A DNA stretch of 64,000 bases, taken from Narthecium ossifragum. Taxonomy: Eukaryota > Streptophyta > Magnoliopsida > Dioscoreales > Nartheciaceae. Shown in pieces: positions 33,000 to 44,255 of this stretch. The stretch is taken from positions 19,561,897-19,625,896 of the forward strand of contig OY986975.1 in NCBI GenBank assembly GCA_963920575.1, given 5' to 3'. The position numbers were made by a program, and so were the translations under genes. Within the stretch, counting starts at the first letter, position 1, and each line of letters starts with the position of its first letter. The notes under the pieces were generated by a model. That model saw nothing but the letters and a program-made list of their open reading frames with translations, did no database searches and had not been told where the DNA came from.

Positions 33000-34940
33000 C
33001 ATGTTGGTTGCTGATATGAAGTCATTCTTTTTCATCAATAAGACTTAAGGTCAAAACGTTTTTTTTACGAGACTCTTTTCAGTTCCTTGTTCCTTTTAAT
33101 GGGATTACCACCACTGAGGTTGATTGGTTCAAGCAGAAAAGCTTGTCTTGAAGATTTAATTGGACATATATACATTTCGAGTCTGTTTCGTGATATCCGG
33201 ATGCTCATGAAAAACCAGTTTCCAGTTTCTGGTAGTTGCTAATAGCACTTTGCCATTAATGACAGTTGATGGCTTTAGCATTTGCAAAGCTTAATATTCT
33301 TGTTCTCTACATCTTTTACAGTATTTCCTTTGAATGATATGTTGACTTTGGTCTAAACATCCAATTTGCTTCATTCTTTGGATGTCTTCGCAAAATAAGT
33401 GTTGTTCAGGTGGAGAAATATACTGTTGGGAATTGTTACCAATTGAGTTTTGTAGCATCGATGTGGTTAGAGACTGCTTTTCCTGCAAGGGTTTTTGTTA
33501 TCCTCTTGACTCTCTAGTAGTCTTGTGCCTGAATGATCTGTTTGCTGATGGCCTCAGTGGGAGGCCGCAGCGATATGGCTCGGGAGTAAAATAGGTGCTC
33601 CAAATTAGTGATTCTTTTTGCTGTTGAGGATCAAAATTGGAGAGGTTATCAGTTTTCACAAACCCTTGTACACCAATCTTCCGAGTTTGAGGAAAGGATT
33701 CTTAATAAGTTCCTATCCAACTAGCTAATGTATGTTTCAGGGATGAGTACGGGAGAAATTAGAAGAGAATTTTCGGTGCTGTAAGACTTTCTTTTCTTCA
33801 AACTACCCATATGTTGCATACACAATTATGCATCTATTCTAGGAACATGATATGATATTGGAACAGGAGCATTATTTGCCAGTATAACATGGATGTTTTT
33901 CTTTTTCAAGAATTGAGGGCTTAATCTTGTCTTGATGAGCAAATGCTCTTACGGTTTTTACTACTCGCAGATTCCTTTCAAGTTGTGATATGAGGAGGCC
34001 ATATGAGCTCTCATAGTAACGGTAGAATGGCATATGGTGCTGGCGTGCTGCTAAAGAAGAAGATGATTGAGGAAGGAAAACAATCTAACAATTTAGAAGG
34101 GACTATTGAGAAAAATAATGTTGAAAATCAGTCAGCTCTAATGAGGTTAAAAGGAAAGATAGATAAAGAACCGGGAAGAAGCTGAGCAGGCTTGTGTAAG
34201 TGCTGCAGTAGAAGCCGTGAAATGGCATGAAGAGATGCGAAGCAGCCATGAATGGTACTTCATTTTTGGAATTCATCATTTGGTTTTCACCCATTTGCAT
34301 GCCTACTGCTTGTTTCTTTGCCTTCCCTTTTGCTGCTTTTAGCATTCAGTCCTGTTGACATGCTTGCCATGATCATGCCATTACCAGTTATATTCCTTGC
34401 TCTGTATCATGTGATTGTTAATGAATCTTATCAAACCGAGTTTTCTTGGCAGTTGAGGTGCTGAAGTATCGCTTTCTATGAATTATAACTCATGTTTGCA
34501 TGGTAAGTTATACGGGCAGTTTCCTGTTTGATGATATTCTCATGAGATTGTGAGTAGAAGCATCAACTAGATGCATATTCATCTGTTTTTTAAGGAACTA
34601 TCGTAAACTTTTCGCTGTTCATTGAGTGGGGTAGAGAGTGTTGGTAGGCAACATCAGCTCCAAAGAGTACAAAGAGAAGATTGTCTGTGACCACATATCT
34701 TGCAAATAACTTTGTATTTTGATTTCTGGTAAGTTAGTCAAGAAATTGGAAAGGACGTCAAAAAAGAAATTCTAAACAACATGAAAGAGTGCTTTTCAGG
34801 GAACAAAAAAAAGGAAGGTAGAAGTTTTTAAAGCAAAAGCAAAAATTGCCCATTTTAACAATAATACCTGAATAGTTTCATGAGATTTATGTGGTTTCAG
34901 CAAAAAGCTGTCATTGAGTTGGCCTCAGTCCGTTCTTGAT
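33000..34940. other. Mostly unannotated; possible zinc-finger scrap at 33985-34190
   Basis: After the cytochrome c stop the sequence is AT-rich with no clear gene. At about 33990-34184 a + strand frame begins GGHMSSHS, the same words as the second half of the C2H2 finger at 36.1 kb, and continues basic and acidic. The cysteine half of the finger is missing and a stop precedes it. It could be a third decayed copy or chance. Confidence 0.3.
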
Positions 34941-34944
34941 TATT

Positions 34945-35262
34945 TACCACTTGGAGAATAATATGAATAATGATTTGCCTAGAAGAACTAGATATTGCTT
35001 TTAATGCACTTCATGAAGTCCTTAGTTTTATGATATGCTGTATTGAATAAGGTAAGAGCAATGTCTATCCATGCAACTAGTTACAAGGTGCCAAAAGTGA
35101 GCAAATTTCTAGTTGGATATTAGTCGAGGTTCATGAAATCTTTAGACTGCTATCAAGATTAAGGGTGAACTGGGCATTTCTGTGTCTGTTCATGCGTTTT
35201 TCTTGTGAACCATGTCTGACAGTTTCCATGCTGTTTGCTCTGCAAAATCAGTGACAAGTGTC
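34945..35262 (+). repeat. Segmental duplication, copy 1 (upstream of the zinc-finger gene)
   Basis: Matches 45762-46075 with scattered substitutions and small gaps, including AGAATAATATGAATAATGAT and CATGTCTGACAGT. It shows that the zinc-finger loci at 35.4 and 46.0 kb are copies with shared 5' flanks. Confidence 0.9.
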
Positions 35263-35418
35263 AGTACATTCCTCGGCCTCTTCACCTTCTCCTTCCCTTT
35301 AAATCATCTCCCTCTCCATTGATTGCATCCTTGGACTGCCTACCTCAACAAGCTCTCTTCATTCCTCTATCTAAAACTCATCTCCTCCTTTTCCTTCTTC
35401 ACCACCGTGCTCTTCGCA

Positions 35419-36325
35419 ATGAACAATTCTAGTTTCTTTGTGCTCCAACCTGCCACTGTGCATGTCACTTTCGCCAATCAGGCACCCTTGACTGTGCCTT
35501 CATCCTCATTTGTTTCACCTCTGCCTGAATCAACCATGGCACCATGCAATCAGATAATCATGGCCCTTCTTACTGACTCAATAGTGACATCCACCGCTCG
35601 TAACTCTGATGTACTGCCTTCCCTGCGGAATCCATATCTTTCTTGTTTCTGCATCCATGGATCAACTGGTTTTTGTAACCATGTCAATTTAATACCGAGT
35701 TCTTTGCATGTAATAAACGAAACAGCTTCTTCTTTGAATGCTCAGGTAGCCGCGCCGCTCTTTCCTAGGAGGAGCTTTATCATCAAGGATGAAAGATTTT
35801 CTAGTCCATGGTATGTCCCTCGCAATTTCAATACCAATGTTTGGGAAATCAATGGCTGCACTTGAGAAATCAAAACTTTAGTTATGATGTTATCCTGCTT
35901 TTAACTACATGAATGCAGTCAAAGCAATTGTGACCTGAACCAACATCCTCACACATCATATCAAGATCCAAGAGTTAGCATGATTCGAAACTTTCATCAA
36001 AACAAGTGGGCTCAAAATCAATTTCCTGCAGCCACCCAACATGAACTGTTTAGGACTACTCAAAAGTCTAGCCGTGTCTACATATGTCCTATATGTTCTG
36101 CAGATTACACCAATCCTCAAGCATTCGGTGGTCACATGAGCTCTCACAGCAAGGCGAAGATAAAGAGAATGCAGAAAAAGAATATGGAAAAGAATGCAGG
36201 ATGCTCGAAGAAGCTCAATCAATCTGTCGTCGTTTTCTGGAAAAGGTCAAGGTCTTGCACTCTGTGATAGGGAGAACTCAAACAGCTCCACTGAGGCCGT
36301 GTACACTGCTGGCAATTTTTGGGGC
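35419..36325 (+). pseudogene. C2H2 zinc-finger protein (QAxGGH class), in-frame stops
   Basis: An intronless-looking frame starts at ATG 35419 (MNNSSFFVLQ), runs to TGA at 35863, and continues in the same phase after a second stop near 35905. The finger at about 36081-36145 reads CPICSADYTNPQAFGGHMSSH: Cys-X2-Cys-X12-His-X3-His with the plant QAFGGH helix. A basic stretch follows (KAKIKRMQKKN). The downstream part needs a phase change to read GLALCDRE and the acidic tail seen in the copy at 46.9 kb. Such proteins are usually DNA-binding transcription factors. Two in-frame stops and the phase change suggest it is dead, unless an unseen intron removes 35863-35930. Confidence 0.7.
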
Positions 36326-36669
36326 AGTTTTTGATTGAAACATGCAAGAAAGTATGCCTTGATCAAATTCAGGTGTCTTTGGCAATTTGTTGGGGCAGTT
36401 TGTGCTTAGGATATGCCAGAGTTTTTGTCTTGATCAAATTTCAAGTGTCCAACAAATTTTGTGGTTGTATGCATTGAATTTGATGTATCAATTCAAGATA
36501 AGAGTTCTTGTCATTTAGATTCTAATTTGCTTTCAATATGAAAATCTTTATTTTGGTGGAGTTGGTTAGATTTTGTTGGATGAAAACGAAAATTAAGTTG
36601 AAGTGCATTTTTTTGGTTTCAACATGTAAAATTATAAGAGAGATCAAGTAAATGCAGGGTGTTTTGTTT

Positions 36670-36835
36670 TCATACTCGAGCCCTAACTCGAGCTTTCGAG
36701 TAGAACTCGAGCTTCACGAGCTTGTAGTCGAATCGAGCTCGAACTCAGTTTTGAAGCTCGTATCGAGCTCGAGCTTTTTATATATCATGCGAGCCGAGCT
36801 CTAGCAAGCCAAAGCTCGGCTCGGTTACAGCCCTG
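36670..36835 (-). mobile_element. Fragment of a GAGCTCGAGC-rich hAT-like MITE
   Basis: Rich in CGAGCTCGAGC words and ends in GGCTCGGTTACAGCCC, the reverse of the left end of the element at 36861. The other end is missing. Confidence 0.6.
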
Positions 36836-36860
36836 TTAATATGGAAGACAATGTCAATCT

Positions 36861-37185
36861 GGGGCTGTAATCGAACCGAACCAAGCTGGGCTTTGGCTTG
36901 CTTGAGCTCGAGCTCGGCTCTTTTACCCTGGCTCAAGCTTGAGTTGAGCCTCAATGCTTGGCTCGAGCTCGACTCGCAATATAGAGAGCTTGGATCGAGC
37001 TCAGCTCGTGAGCCTCAAAGCCGAGCTTTCGAGTCTAATCGAGCCGAGCCACTATATATATCTATATATAGTTAATAAATTTTATTATTTTAAAAAATTA
37101 ATCGAGCTTTCGAACCAATCCCAAAGATGTTCTGGCTCAAGCTCCACTAAGAAATGAGCTGTATTTGTGGCTCGTCACAGCCCTA
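36861..37185 (+). mobile_element. hAT-like MITE, 325 bp, GAGCTCGAGC-rich
   Basis: Begins GGGGCTGTAATCG and ends with the reverse of TAGGGCTGTGACGAG. It is flanked by GTCAATCT (36853-36860) and GTCAATCA (37186-37193), an 8-bp duplication with one mismatch, as expected for hAT elements. The interior is packed with GAGCTCGAGC-type palindromic words and has no coding capacity. Confidence 0.75.
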
Positions 37186-37613
37186 GTCAATCACACCATT
37201 TGGAAATGATTTTCGGATTTTCCCTGGAATGGCGTAGGAGCTGACATCAAGCCGCATTCGAGCCGTCAAGCTCACATTAGACTGGGTCGCCTGAAGGCTA
37301 GTTGAGGTTGTTGTTTCATCAGACTACCCACTTGGGTTGTTTTAGTTGAGCATAATTTTTTATACCACATACATGTCATAGTCTAATATCGATTAGTATG
37401 TAATAGGATCGGTGGTATGTTGACATCTTTAGTAGTATGTAGTACACTACTGATCAGATTACACTATTCGATAATGAACTACTGATCATGTTAAAATATT
37501 AATAGTAGACTACCAATCATAAAGAGATAATATAATATATTGTGTCCAAAATGTGGTGAGGATAGACGCACCGGACTCAAAAATCCTGTCTACATGGTAT
37601 TTTACATTTTATG

Positions 37614-38027
37614 CTCTCTTTTATTGGTTTTTCTTGCAAAGGTCTCCTAGGTCCATTTTCCATCCAACCAAGAGGAATTGTTTAGAAGAGTCTATTAGTA
37701 AACCATTAAATTTTCCTCATGAGTTTGAATTCGATACAAAATAAATTAATCATTTAATTTGGTAATTATTTCTTGAGTGTGATAGGATAATGATAATAAA
37801 TTAAAAGATATAGATGCCCCTATTATAATCTCACTCTTTTATTGAATAATTTGACCAATAAAAATTAATTGACCATATCAAGGGTAATTTGAACATTATT
37901 TCTTGAGTGAGTCAAAGTTGATAGGAATAATTTGATCATTATTTCTTGAGTGAGTTAAAATCGAGTTTAATTGTAAAATGGAAATTCAACGATATGAGAC
38001 TTTTTGCAAAGAAAACCAATAAGAGGG
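37614..38027. mobile_element. MITE family X, copy A
   Basis: Left end CTCTTTTATTGGTTTTTCTTG and right end (reverse) CCTCTTATTGGTTTTC form terminal inverted repeats. The interior matches 51425-51778, including ATTATTTCTTGAGTGAGT and AATGATAATAAATTAAAAG. It ends about 40 bases before the first copied GBA2 exon. The superfamily is not clear. Confidence 0.75.
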
Positions 38028-38044
38028 GTAAAGATACAAATACC

Positions 38045-38626
38045 AGTAAAATTTTGTTCTCCGTGCAGAACTCAGTTGGTGGCAATTCTGAATTTTCTGG
38101 CAACCATTTTAACTCCAAAATGAAGTAAGTTTACATTCAATAAGACCTCCCATTCCCAAGACTATGTTTATTGTTGTCGTAGCTGCAATTCGTTCTGTGA
38201 ATCTGTTGAAAACTGTCATCCTCTTATAATTCTTTTTATATCTTCTTCTGAAATATTTTCTTATGTCTTTTATACGCCAGAGTCAAAGATGGTGTGCATG
38301 GAGTGCTTCTACATCATAGGTAACTTTCAGTCATAGTAACTACCAAGATTTCTCATCTCACACTAGTTGATGTACTAAAGTGCTACCAATTAAATTTGGC
38401 AATGCAAGCTATAATCTTTTTTTTATTGATAAAGCATACTTATCATTGCAGAACTGCAAATGGAAATTCCCCCGTAACATTTGCAATAGCAGCCCAAGAA
38501 ACAGCAGATGTTCGTGTCTCAGAATGCCCTTACTTTGTCATTTCTGGGGAACAAAAGGGGTTCACCACAAGGGATATGTGGGATGAAATTAAAAAGATTG
38601 GTTGTTAATCTTCTTCTTATATGTGT
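38045..38626 (+). pseudogene. GBA2 (GH116) internal fragment, three exons
   Basis: Exons at 38069-38124, 38281-38319 and 38452-38596 copy exons 10, 11 and 12 of the gene at 53-61 kb (56389, 56592 and 56778), with their introns, at the same lengths (56, 39 and 145 nt). The frames are open ([36 protein letters not shown]). The donor after the last exon is AT instead of GT. Similarity to the gene stops at about 38626, where SWEET-like array sequence begins. The left break is near 38045. It cannot encode an enzyme. Confidence 0.9.
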
Positions 38627-41600
38627 TCAACGCAAGGGATATATCTCCATCACAAGATCCCTGGTGTGATATGCATCGTTGTTGCTGGACCTGCTAATTT
38701 TTCCTTACATCTAATTAGTTTGTTCACTCTTGAACTAGGCAATTTTTTTTTACTTATATCTATTTAGTTGCTAGACTTTTTAAATATTCCAATAAGCTAT
38801 CATGTGCAGACTGGACTTGTGTGGATCATAGAATAGAATTTGGGAATGAGGTCAGCTATCCCTTATGCAAACTTGTATCGGAGCAAAAAAAAAAAGTTTC
38901 AGACTTAGCAATGCTATTGACAATGAAATATGATTTATTACAATGTGCCATCTTTTTTAAGTAGGAATCTAGTTAAACATTAGAAGAAACTAGATGGATA
39001 TGTCCATGCTAAGTTCCACTTACTTAGCAAAACACGAGTTTGTTTACCCCACGTCACATAAATTGTCATGTCATCAAGAAAGTTTTGAGAAATTTCATCA
39101 AGAGTTTAATATCAATTCATATTAATTTGAAATTGTCAAATAACTGTAGAATTGTGGGCCATGATAAACTTGATGTTCATGATTGTTTTGATTTCAAAAG
39201 GTCTTTTCTTAGATACCACGCTTGTTTTAGCTTCTATGTAAGTATTTGATTTAATTTTTTTAAATTTTATCCTATTCAAACTAAACTTGATAATTTCTTT
39301 TATTTGTTGAAAAATAGCCATGATTTTGTCCAGAGTAGGGGTGAGCCGCCCCCCTCTACGTTTATGTAGCGGGCTTGGTGGAGGGGCTCTTTGCTTTTTG
39401 GTATGGCATTAGCTCTAAACACAACCTCTGGTTTTGGATTGTGAATCTCTTAGAGGCTATATTTCAGGTGGTTTATATCACCTTATTCCATATTGCTTTA
39501 CCACGTGTGCAGATATGACTATGGTTATGAATCTTTATCATGAGCCTCATTGGAGTTGTAATTTAACTTATTGTATTCTTATTTTTTTCTCCTAGGACTC
39601 TCAGAGATATAGCAGATGAATGGTTCTAAGCTTGGTAGGCTCTGCCCTACTTCTATTCATAGTTGTTGCTGTCCTCACTCGCTACATTCCAGATCAAAGC
39701 GTGGCCATAGACATCTCGGGATATATCTCCCTTACAGGATCCTTAGTGTTATATGCATCGTTATTGCAGGACCTGGTAATTTTTCCTTACATCTAGTTAG
39801 TTTGTTCACTTTTAAACTAAGTAATTTTTTTCCCTTAGACTTTTTAAATATTCCAAGAAGCTATCATGTGCAGACCGGTCTTGTGTGGATCATAATAGAA
39901 TTTGGGAATGGATCAGCTATCCCTTATGCATTCTGGTATCGGAGCAAAAAAAAAGGCTTCAAACTTGGCAATGTTATATATCGACAATGAAGAATGATTT
40001 ATTACAATATGCCATCCTTTTTAAATAGGAATCTAGTTAAACATTAGAAGAAACTAGATATGTCCATGCTAAGTTCCACTTACTTAGCAAAACATAACTT
40101 TTTTTTACTCCACGTCACATAAATTGTCATGTCATCCAGAAAGTTTTGAGAAATTTCATCAAGAGTTTAATATCAAGTCATCTTAATTTGAAATTGCCAA
40201 ATAACTGTAGAATTATGGGCAAGGGTAAACTTGATGTCGATGACTGTTTTGATTTCAAAAGGCCTTTTCTTCGAGACCCTGCTTGTTTTAGCTCCTATAT
40301 AAGTATTTGATTTAATGTTTTTAAATTTTATCCTATTCAAGCTAAACGTGATGTTTTCTTTTATTTGTTGGAAAATAGACTTGATTTTATCCATGGTAGG
40401 GGTGAGCCACCCCCTCTACGTTTATGTAGCGGGCTTGGTGGAGGGCCTCTTTGCTTTTTGGTATGGCAGTAGCTCTGAGCGCAACCTCTAGTTTTGGATT
40501 GTGAACCTCCTAAGGGCTATATTCCAAGTGGTTTATATTATCTTATTCCATATTCATAGGACTCTCAGAAATAGATATATCAGGAGATTAGTTCTAAGCT
40601 TGCTAGGCTTTGCCCTACTTTTATTTATGTTTATTGCTGTCCTCACTAGCTGTATTCATGACCGAGGCGTGGTCATACACATTTCCGGATATATCTCCCT
40701 CACATGATCCCTTGTGTGATATGCATCGTTGTTGCATTCTTGTATCGGAGCAAAAAAAAAGTTTCACTTAGTTTGTAAATATGGCTATGGTCATGAATCT
40801 TTATCATGAGCCTCATTGGAGTTGTAATTTAACTCATTGTATTCTTATTTTTTTCTTCTAAGACTCTCAGAGATAGGATATTGGTTCTAAGCTTGCTAGG
40901 CTTTGCCTTACTTTTATTTATGTTTATTGCTTTCCTCACTAGCTGTATTCATGACTGAGGCGTGGCCATACACATTTCCGAATATATCTCCCTCACAGGA
41001 TCCCTTGTGTGATATGCATCGTTGTTGCATTCTTGTATCAGAGCAAAAAAAAAAGTTTCACTTACTTAGCAAACTTGATGATTTCTATGTAAGTATTTGA
41101 TTTAATTTTTTTAAATTTTATCCTATTCAAGCTAAACTTGATGATTTCTTTTATTTGTTTGAAAATGTCCTTGATTTTATCCAGGGTAGTGGTCTGCCGC
41201 TTCCTCCATACGTTTATGGAGGCGGACTTGGCGGAGGGCCTCTTAGCGTTTTCAAACAAATGTCATACCAATATGCTAAGAGGCCCTCCGCCAAGCCCGC
41301 CACATAAACGTATGGAGGAAGCGGCAGACCGCTACCATGAATAAAATCAAGGCTATTTTCAAACAAATAAAAGAAATCATCAAGTTTAGCTTGAATAGGA
41401 TAAAATTAAAAAAAATTAAATCAAATACTTACATGAAAATCATCAAGTTTGCTAAGTGAATTTTTTTTTTTTGCTCCGATACAAGAATGCAACAACTATG
41501 CATATCACATTTATGCAGTGGGCTTGGCGGAAGGCCTCTTAGCATTTTGGTACGACATTAGTTATGATGGCAACCTCTGGTTTTGGATCGTGAACCTCAT

Positions 41601-41760
41601 TTGTGTTATATTCCAGGTGGTTTATATTAAATTGTTCTATCTTGTTCTACCATTTGTGCATGTATGTCTATGGTAATGAATTTTTATCATGGGGCTCACT
41701 AGAGTTATAATTTAACTCATTGTATTCTTATTCTTTCTCTTATGACTCTCAGACATGTAG
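38627..41760 (+). pseudogene. Tandem array of SWEET-like sugar-transporter exon pairs
   Basis: A landmark block (ATATATCTCC...GATATGCATCGTTGTTGC) recurs at about 38637, 39721, 40688 and 40982. Two exon types are recognisable. Type A (39351-39512, 40408-40550, 41510-41660) reads FAFWYGIS and IFQVVYITLF. Type B (about 39620-39770, 40580-40735, 40880-41035) reads LSLVGSALLLFIVVAVLT and SGYISLTGSLVLYASLLQ. The helix order and the words YV-A--x-L--FWYG and GYxSxxSLxxYAS resemble SWEET uniporters, which pass sugars through membranes as seven-helix proteins. Copies are partial, with frameshifts and stops between. The family call is an inference from short motifs. Another copy is on the minus strand at 15.7-16.7 kb. 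Confidence 0.5.
41009..41508. repeat. Large inverted repeat, ~235-bp arms, 27-bp loop
   Basis: Left arm 41009-41247 and right arm 41275-41508 are reverse complements with few mismatches. The centre is CCTCTTAGC, a 27-nt loop (41248-41274), then GCTAAGAGG. The arms hold a piece of the SWEET-like type B end, an A-run, an intron and the start of a type A exon. The right arm is thus an inverted copy of the left. Confidence 0.92.
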
Positions 41761-42004
41761 CTGGAATTTTTTTTAAATAATATTATTTAAATAAAATATT
41801 ATTAACATATACATATGATGAAAATATTAACGGGGATATGTCTCATTTGGCCACATTAGCACCACATTGGCATGGCTTTTAATTTTTTTAATCCCACTAA
41901 TGATTATGTAATTTCAAATTACGTGTTTAATTACGTGTTCACATCGAAGACGTAAGTTAAAGTTATGTGACACTGTGACGGGTGAGAAAGCACGAGGAGT
42001 CCTG

Positions 42005-42690
42005 TTACGTCGTCATCGTCACCAAAGAACCAATAACCATGAAGCATGCTTCGAGGGGACATTGTCCGGCCGGTAGCACGCCTTCCCCGGCTGTATTGCG
42101 TCGCACGTCCCATTTCCCTGCCCGCACGCATAGCTCAACGCCGCCACCACCTCCGTCAAATTCAGCTTGCCGGGCGCCAACACGCACCATATCTTGCGTT
42201 TGTACGGCTCGTCGTTGGTCGGCGGCAGCAATGGCGGGTACGCCGAGTCCGGCTTCCTCCCGGTCAAGTCCACCTGCTGGCGATGTCGTCACGGAAGGCG
42301 CCTGTGGAGGGGGAAGGAGGCCTTGAGAGCGTCCATGGCGAGCGGCGTCCCTGCCTTGATCTTGTGAACAGAGTGGTCTTTGAGGGACTTGTGGATGTTG
42401 GCCATTGCCGGAACCAGGGCAAGCCAGGTGGAGTTCTTGATGGAGGGATCGGAGAGGATCTCGTTACCGACGAGGAGGTACCGGATGCGAGTCCTGGGGC
42501 GGAGTAGTTGGCGGCGATGCGGAGTAGTTGGCGGCGATGCCGGGGATGAGCTGGTTGGGGACCATGATGGAGATCTTGCGATGGGCAGAGGAAGAGCCAT
42601 CGGCGGCGGGGACAAGCTCGGTGTCGTGGAAGCCCGGGAAGAAGCAGCGGACGTGCGGGGGGACACGAGGGTCGGAGGAGAAGGAGGTGT
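42005..42690 (-). pseudogene. GH17 beta-1,3-glucanase with X8 domain, fragment
   Basis: Minus-strand frames read a GH17 piece (KISIMVPNQLIPGIAANYSA, then RYLLVGNEILSDPS, MANIHKSLKDHSVHKIKAGT) followed by an X8/CBM43 domain (WCVLAPGKLNLTEVVAALSY, then CDAIQPGKACYRPDN). These enzymes cut callose in cell walls. The GH17 barrel lacks its N-terminal half and the stretch before RYLLVGNE, and most of the C-terminal half up to X8 is missing. A 20-bp tandem duplication near 42500-42540 (GCGGAGTAGTTGGCGGCGAT, twice) and other shifts break the frame. The Glu of VGNEILSD, the usual acid/base position, is present; the nucleophile region is not. Very GC-rich, unlike its AT-rich surroundings. Confidence 0.8.
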
Positions 42691-42706
42691 AGAAAGCGAG
42701 CTTGCA

Positions 42707-42880
42707 GGCCGGGGAAGGAGGTGGTGATGGGGGTGGCGATGGAGGGTCGCGACGGGGGCGCCGGGGAAGGAGGTGGCGGTGGGGATGAGGCCGGGGAAGG
42801 AGGTGGCGGCGGGGATGAGGCCGGGGAAGGAGGTGGCGATGGAGGATCGCGACGGGGGCGCCGGGGAAGGAGGTGGCGAG
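42707..42880. repeat. GC-rich minisatellite, ~27-33-bp unit
   Basis: Repeats of GCCGGGGAAGGAGGTGGCG, with two larger copies that include the GATGGAGGRTCGCGACGGG block. It leaves open frames in several phases on both strands, giving low-complexity Pro/Ala/Ser peptides that are probably not genes. Confidence 0.85.
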
Positions 42881-43149
42881 GCTCCCAGTCGCCGATCGGA
42901 GGTTGGGAGGCGGAGGAGCTCGGGAAGGAGGAGAAGAGGGCGGCGGACGAGCTCGGGGGATATGGCGTCGTCAGAGGGAGAAGATGTGAGAGTGAGAAAA
43001 TGCCGGAAAAAAATAGATAAATAGGTGGAAAATAGCGGAAAAGACAGTAAAATAGGAAAAAATGTTGGAAAAATGGAAAAAATGATGAAAAATAGGTGAA
43101 AAATACGTGAAGGTACATGAGGAGATCGAGAGTAGACCACGTATTATTT

Positions 43150-43935
43150 GTGAAAAGTAATTAATAAAAAGTAACTAGCGGAAAGTAACTAGCTATTGTA
43201 ACTAATAGCGGAAAGTAACCGTTGCGCATTGCGAAAAAAATGGCTGAAAATAACTACCGCACTGTGTGGTAGTTACTTTCCATAATTTTATTAGTTATTT
43301 TCCACCAAATTGTCAATAGTTACTTTCCACAATTATTCATCATTTACTTTTCACATTTGTCAATAGTTACTTTCCAAATTAGATAGGAGTTACTTTCCAC
43401 CAAATTGTCAATAGTTACTCTCCACAATTATTCATCAGTTACTTTCCACCAAATTTTTCATAGTTATTTTCCACCAAATTGTCAATATTTCTTTTCACAA
43501 TTATACATCAATTATTTTCCACAATTGTCAATAGTTACTTTCCAAATTATATAAGAATTTCCACCAAATTGTCAATAGTTACTTTCCACAATTATGCGTC
43601 ACTTACTTTCCACAATTGTCAATTGTTATTTTCTAAATTATATAAGAGTTACTTTCCACCAAATTGTCAATAGTTACTTTCCACAATTATACGTCACTTA
43701 CTTTCCACAATTGTCAATAGTTACTTTCCAAATTATATAAGAGTTACTTTCCACCAAATTATCAATAGTACAATTATTCATCAGTTAATTTCCACCAAAT
43801 TGTCAATAATTACTTTCCACCTGGTGAAATGTAACTAGAGGAAAGTAACTAGTGATTGAAACTAATGGAAAGTAACTAATGATTGTGGAAAGTAACTAGC
43901 GATTGAGTTACTTTCCAGATAAAACCAATGGGAAG
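43150..43935. repeat. Satellite-like array of AGTTACTTTCCAC, with inverted ends
   Basis: More than 15 copies of AGTTACTTTCCAC-type words, many followed by CAAATTGTCAATAGT or AATTATTCATCA, forming units of ~30 and ~90 bp. The first ~70 and last ~100 bases carry the same word in reverse (GGAAAGTAACTAG), so the array as a whole is symmetric. Confidence 0.9.
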
Positions 43936-44255
43936 TAGCTTGATTTACTTTTTAAATTGAGTTGCTTTTCACAATTATTACAACACTTTTCACATGCATT
44001 ACAAGTTATTTTTCAAAATCTAGATGTTAGTATTGTGAAAAATAACTTATAAAGATTGTGGGAAGTAGCTTGAGTCAAAATTTAGTCGAAACAAATTAAG
44101 GATTATTTTTTAAAAATTTGATTGCCATTTACGAAAAGTAACTAGTGGGAGACATAATTTACTTTTCAAAAATAAAAAAAAGAAAAGAAAAATGAAAAAA
44201 ATCGGGGAGGGGAGGAGACAGTGGAACGACGCCTCCGATCCCATTAGGTTACGGC

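Noticed and set aside
36861..37185. Clustered GAGCTC sites as a promoter or regulatory array
   Set aside because: Terminal inverted repeats and an 8-bp duplication show it is a MITE; no nearby start site.
39351..41660. An intact SWEET gene
   Set aside because: Each copy has only one or two exon types with stops and frameshifts, and the family match itself is weak. Called as remnants only.
42264..43140. Long Pro/Ser-rich minus-strand frames of about 280 codons
   Set aside because: They are produced by the GC-rich minisatellite joined to out-of-frame glucanase sequence. The true glucanase frame breaks several times here.
43150..43935. CRISPR-like array of short repeats
   Set aside because: Plant nuclear context, variable spacing and near-identical spacers. 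It is a satellite-type array.
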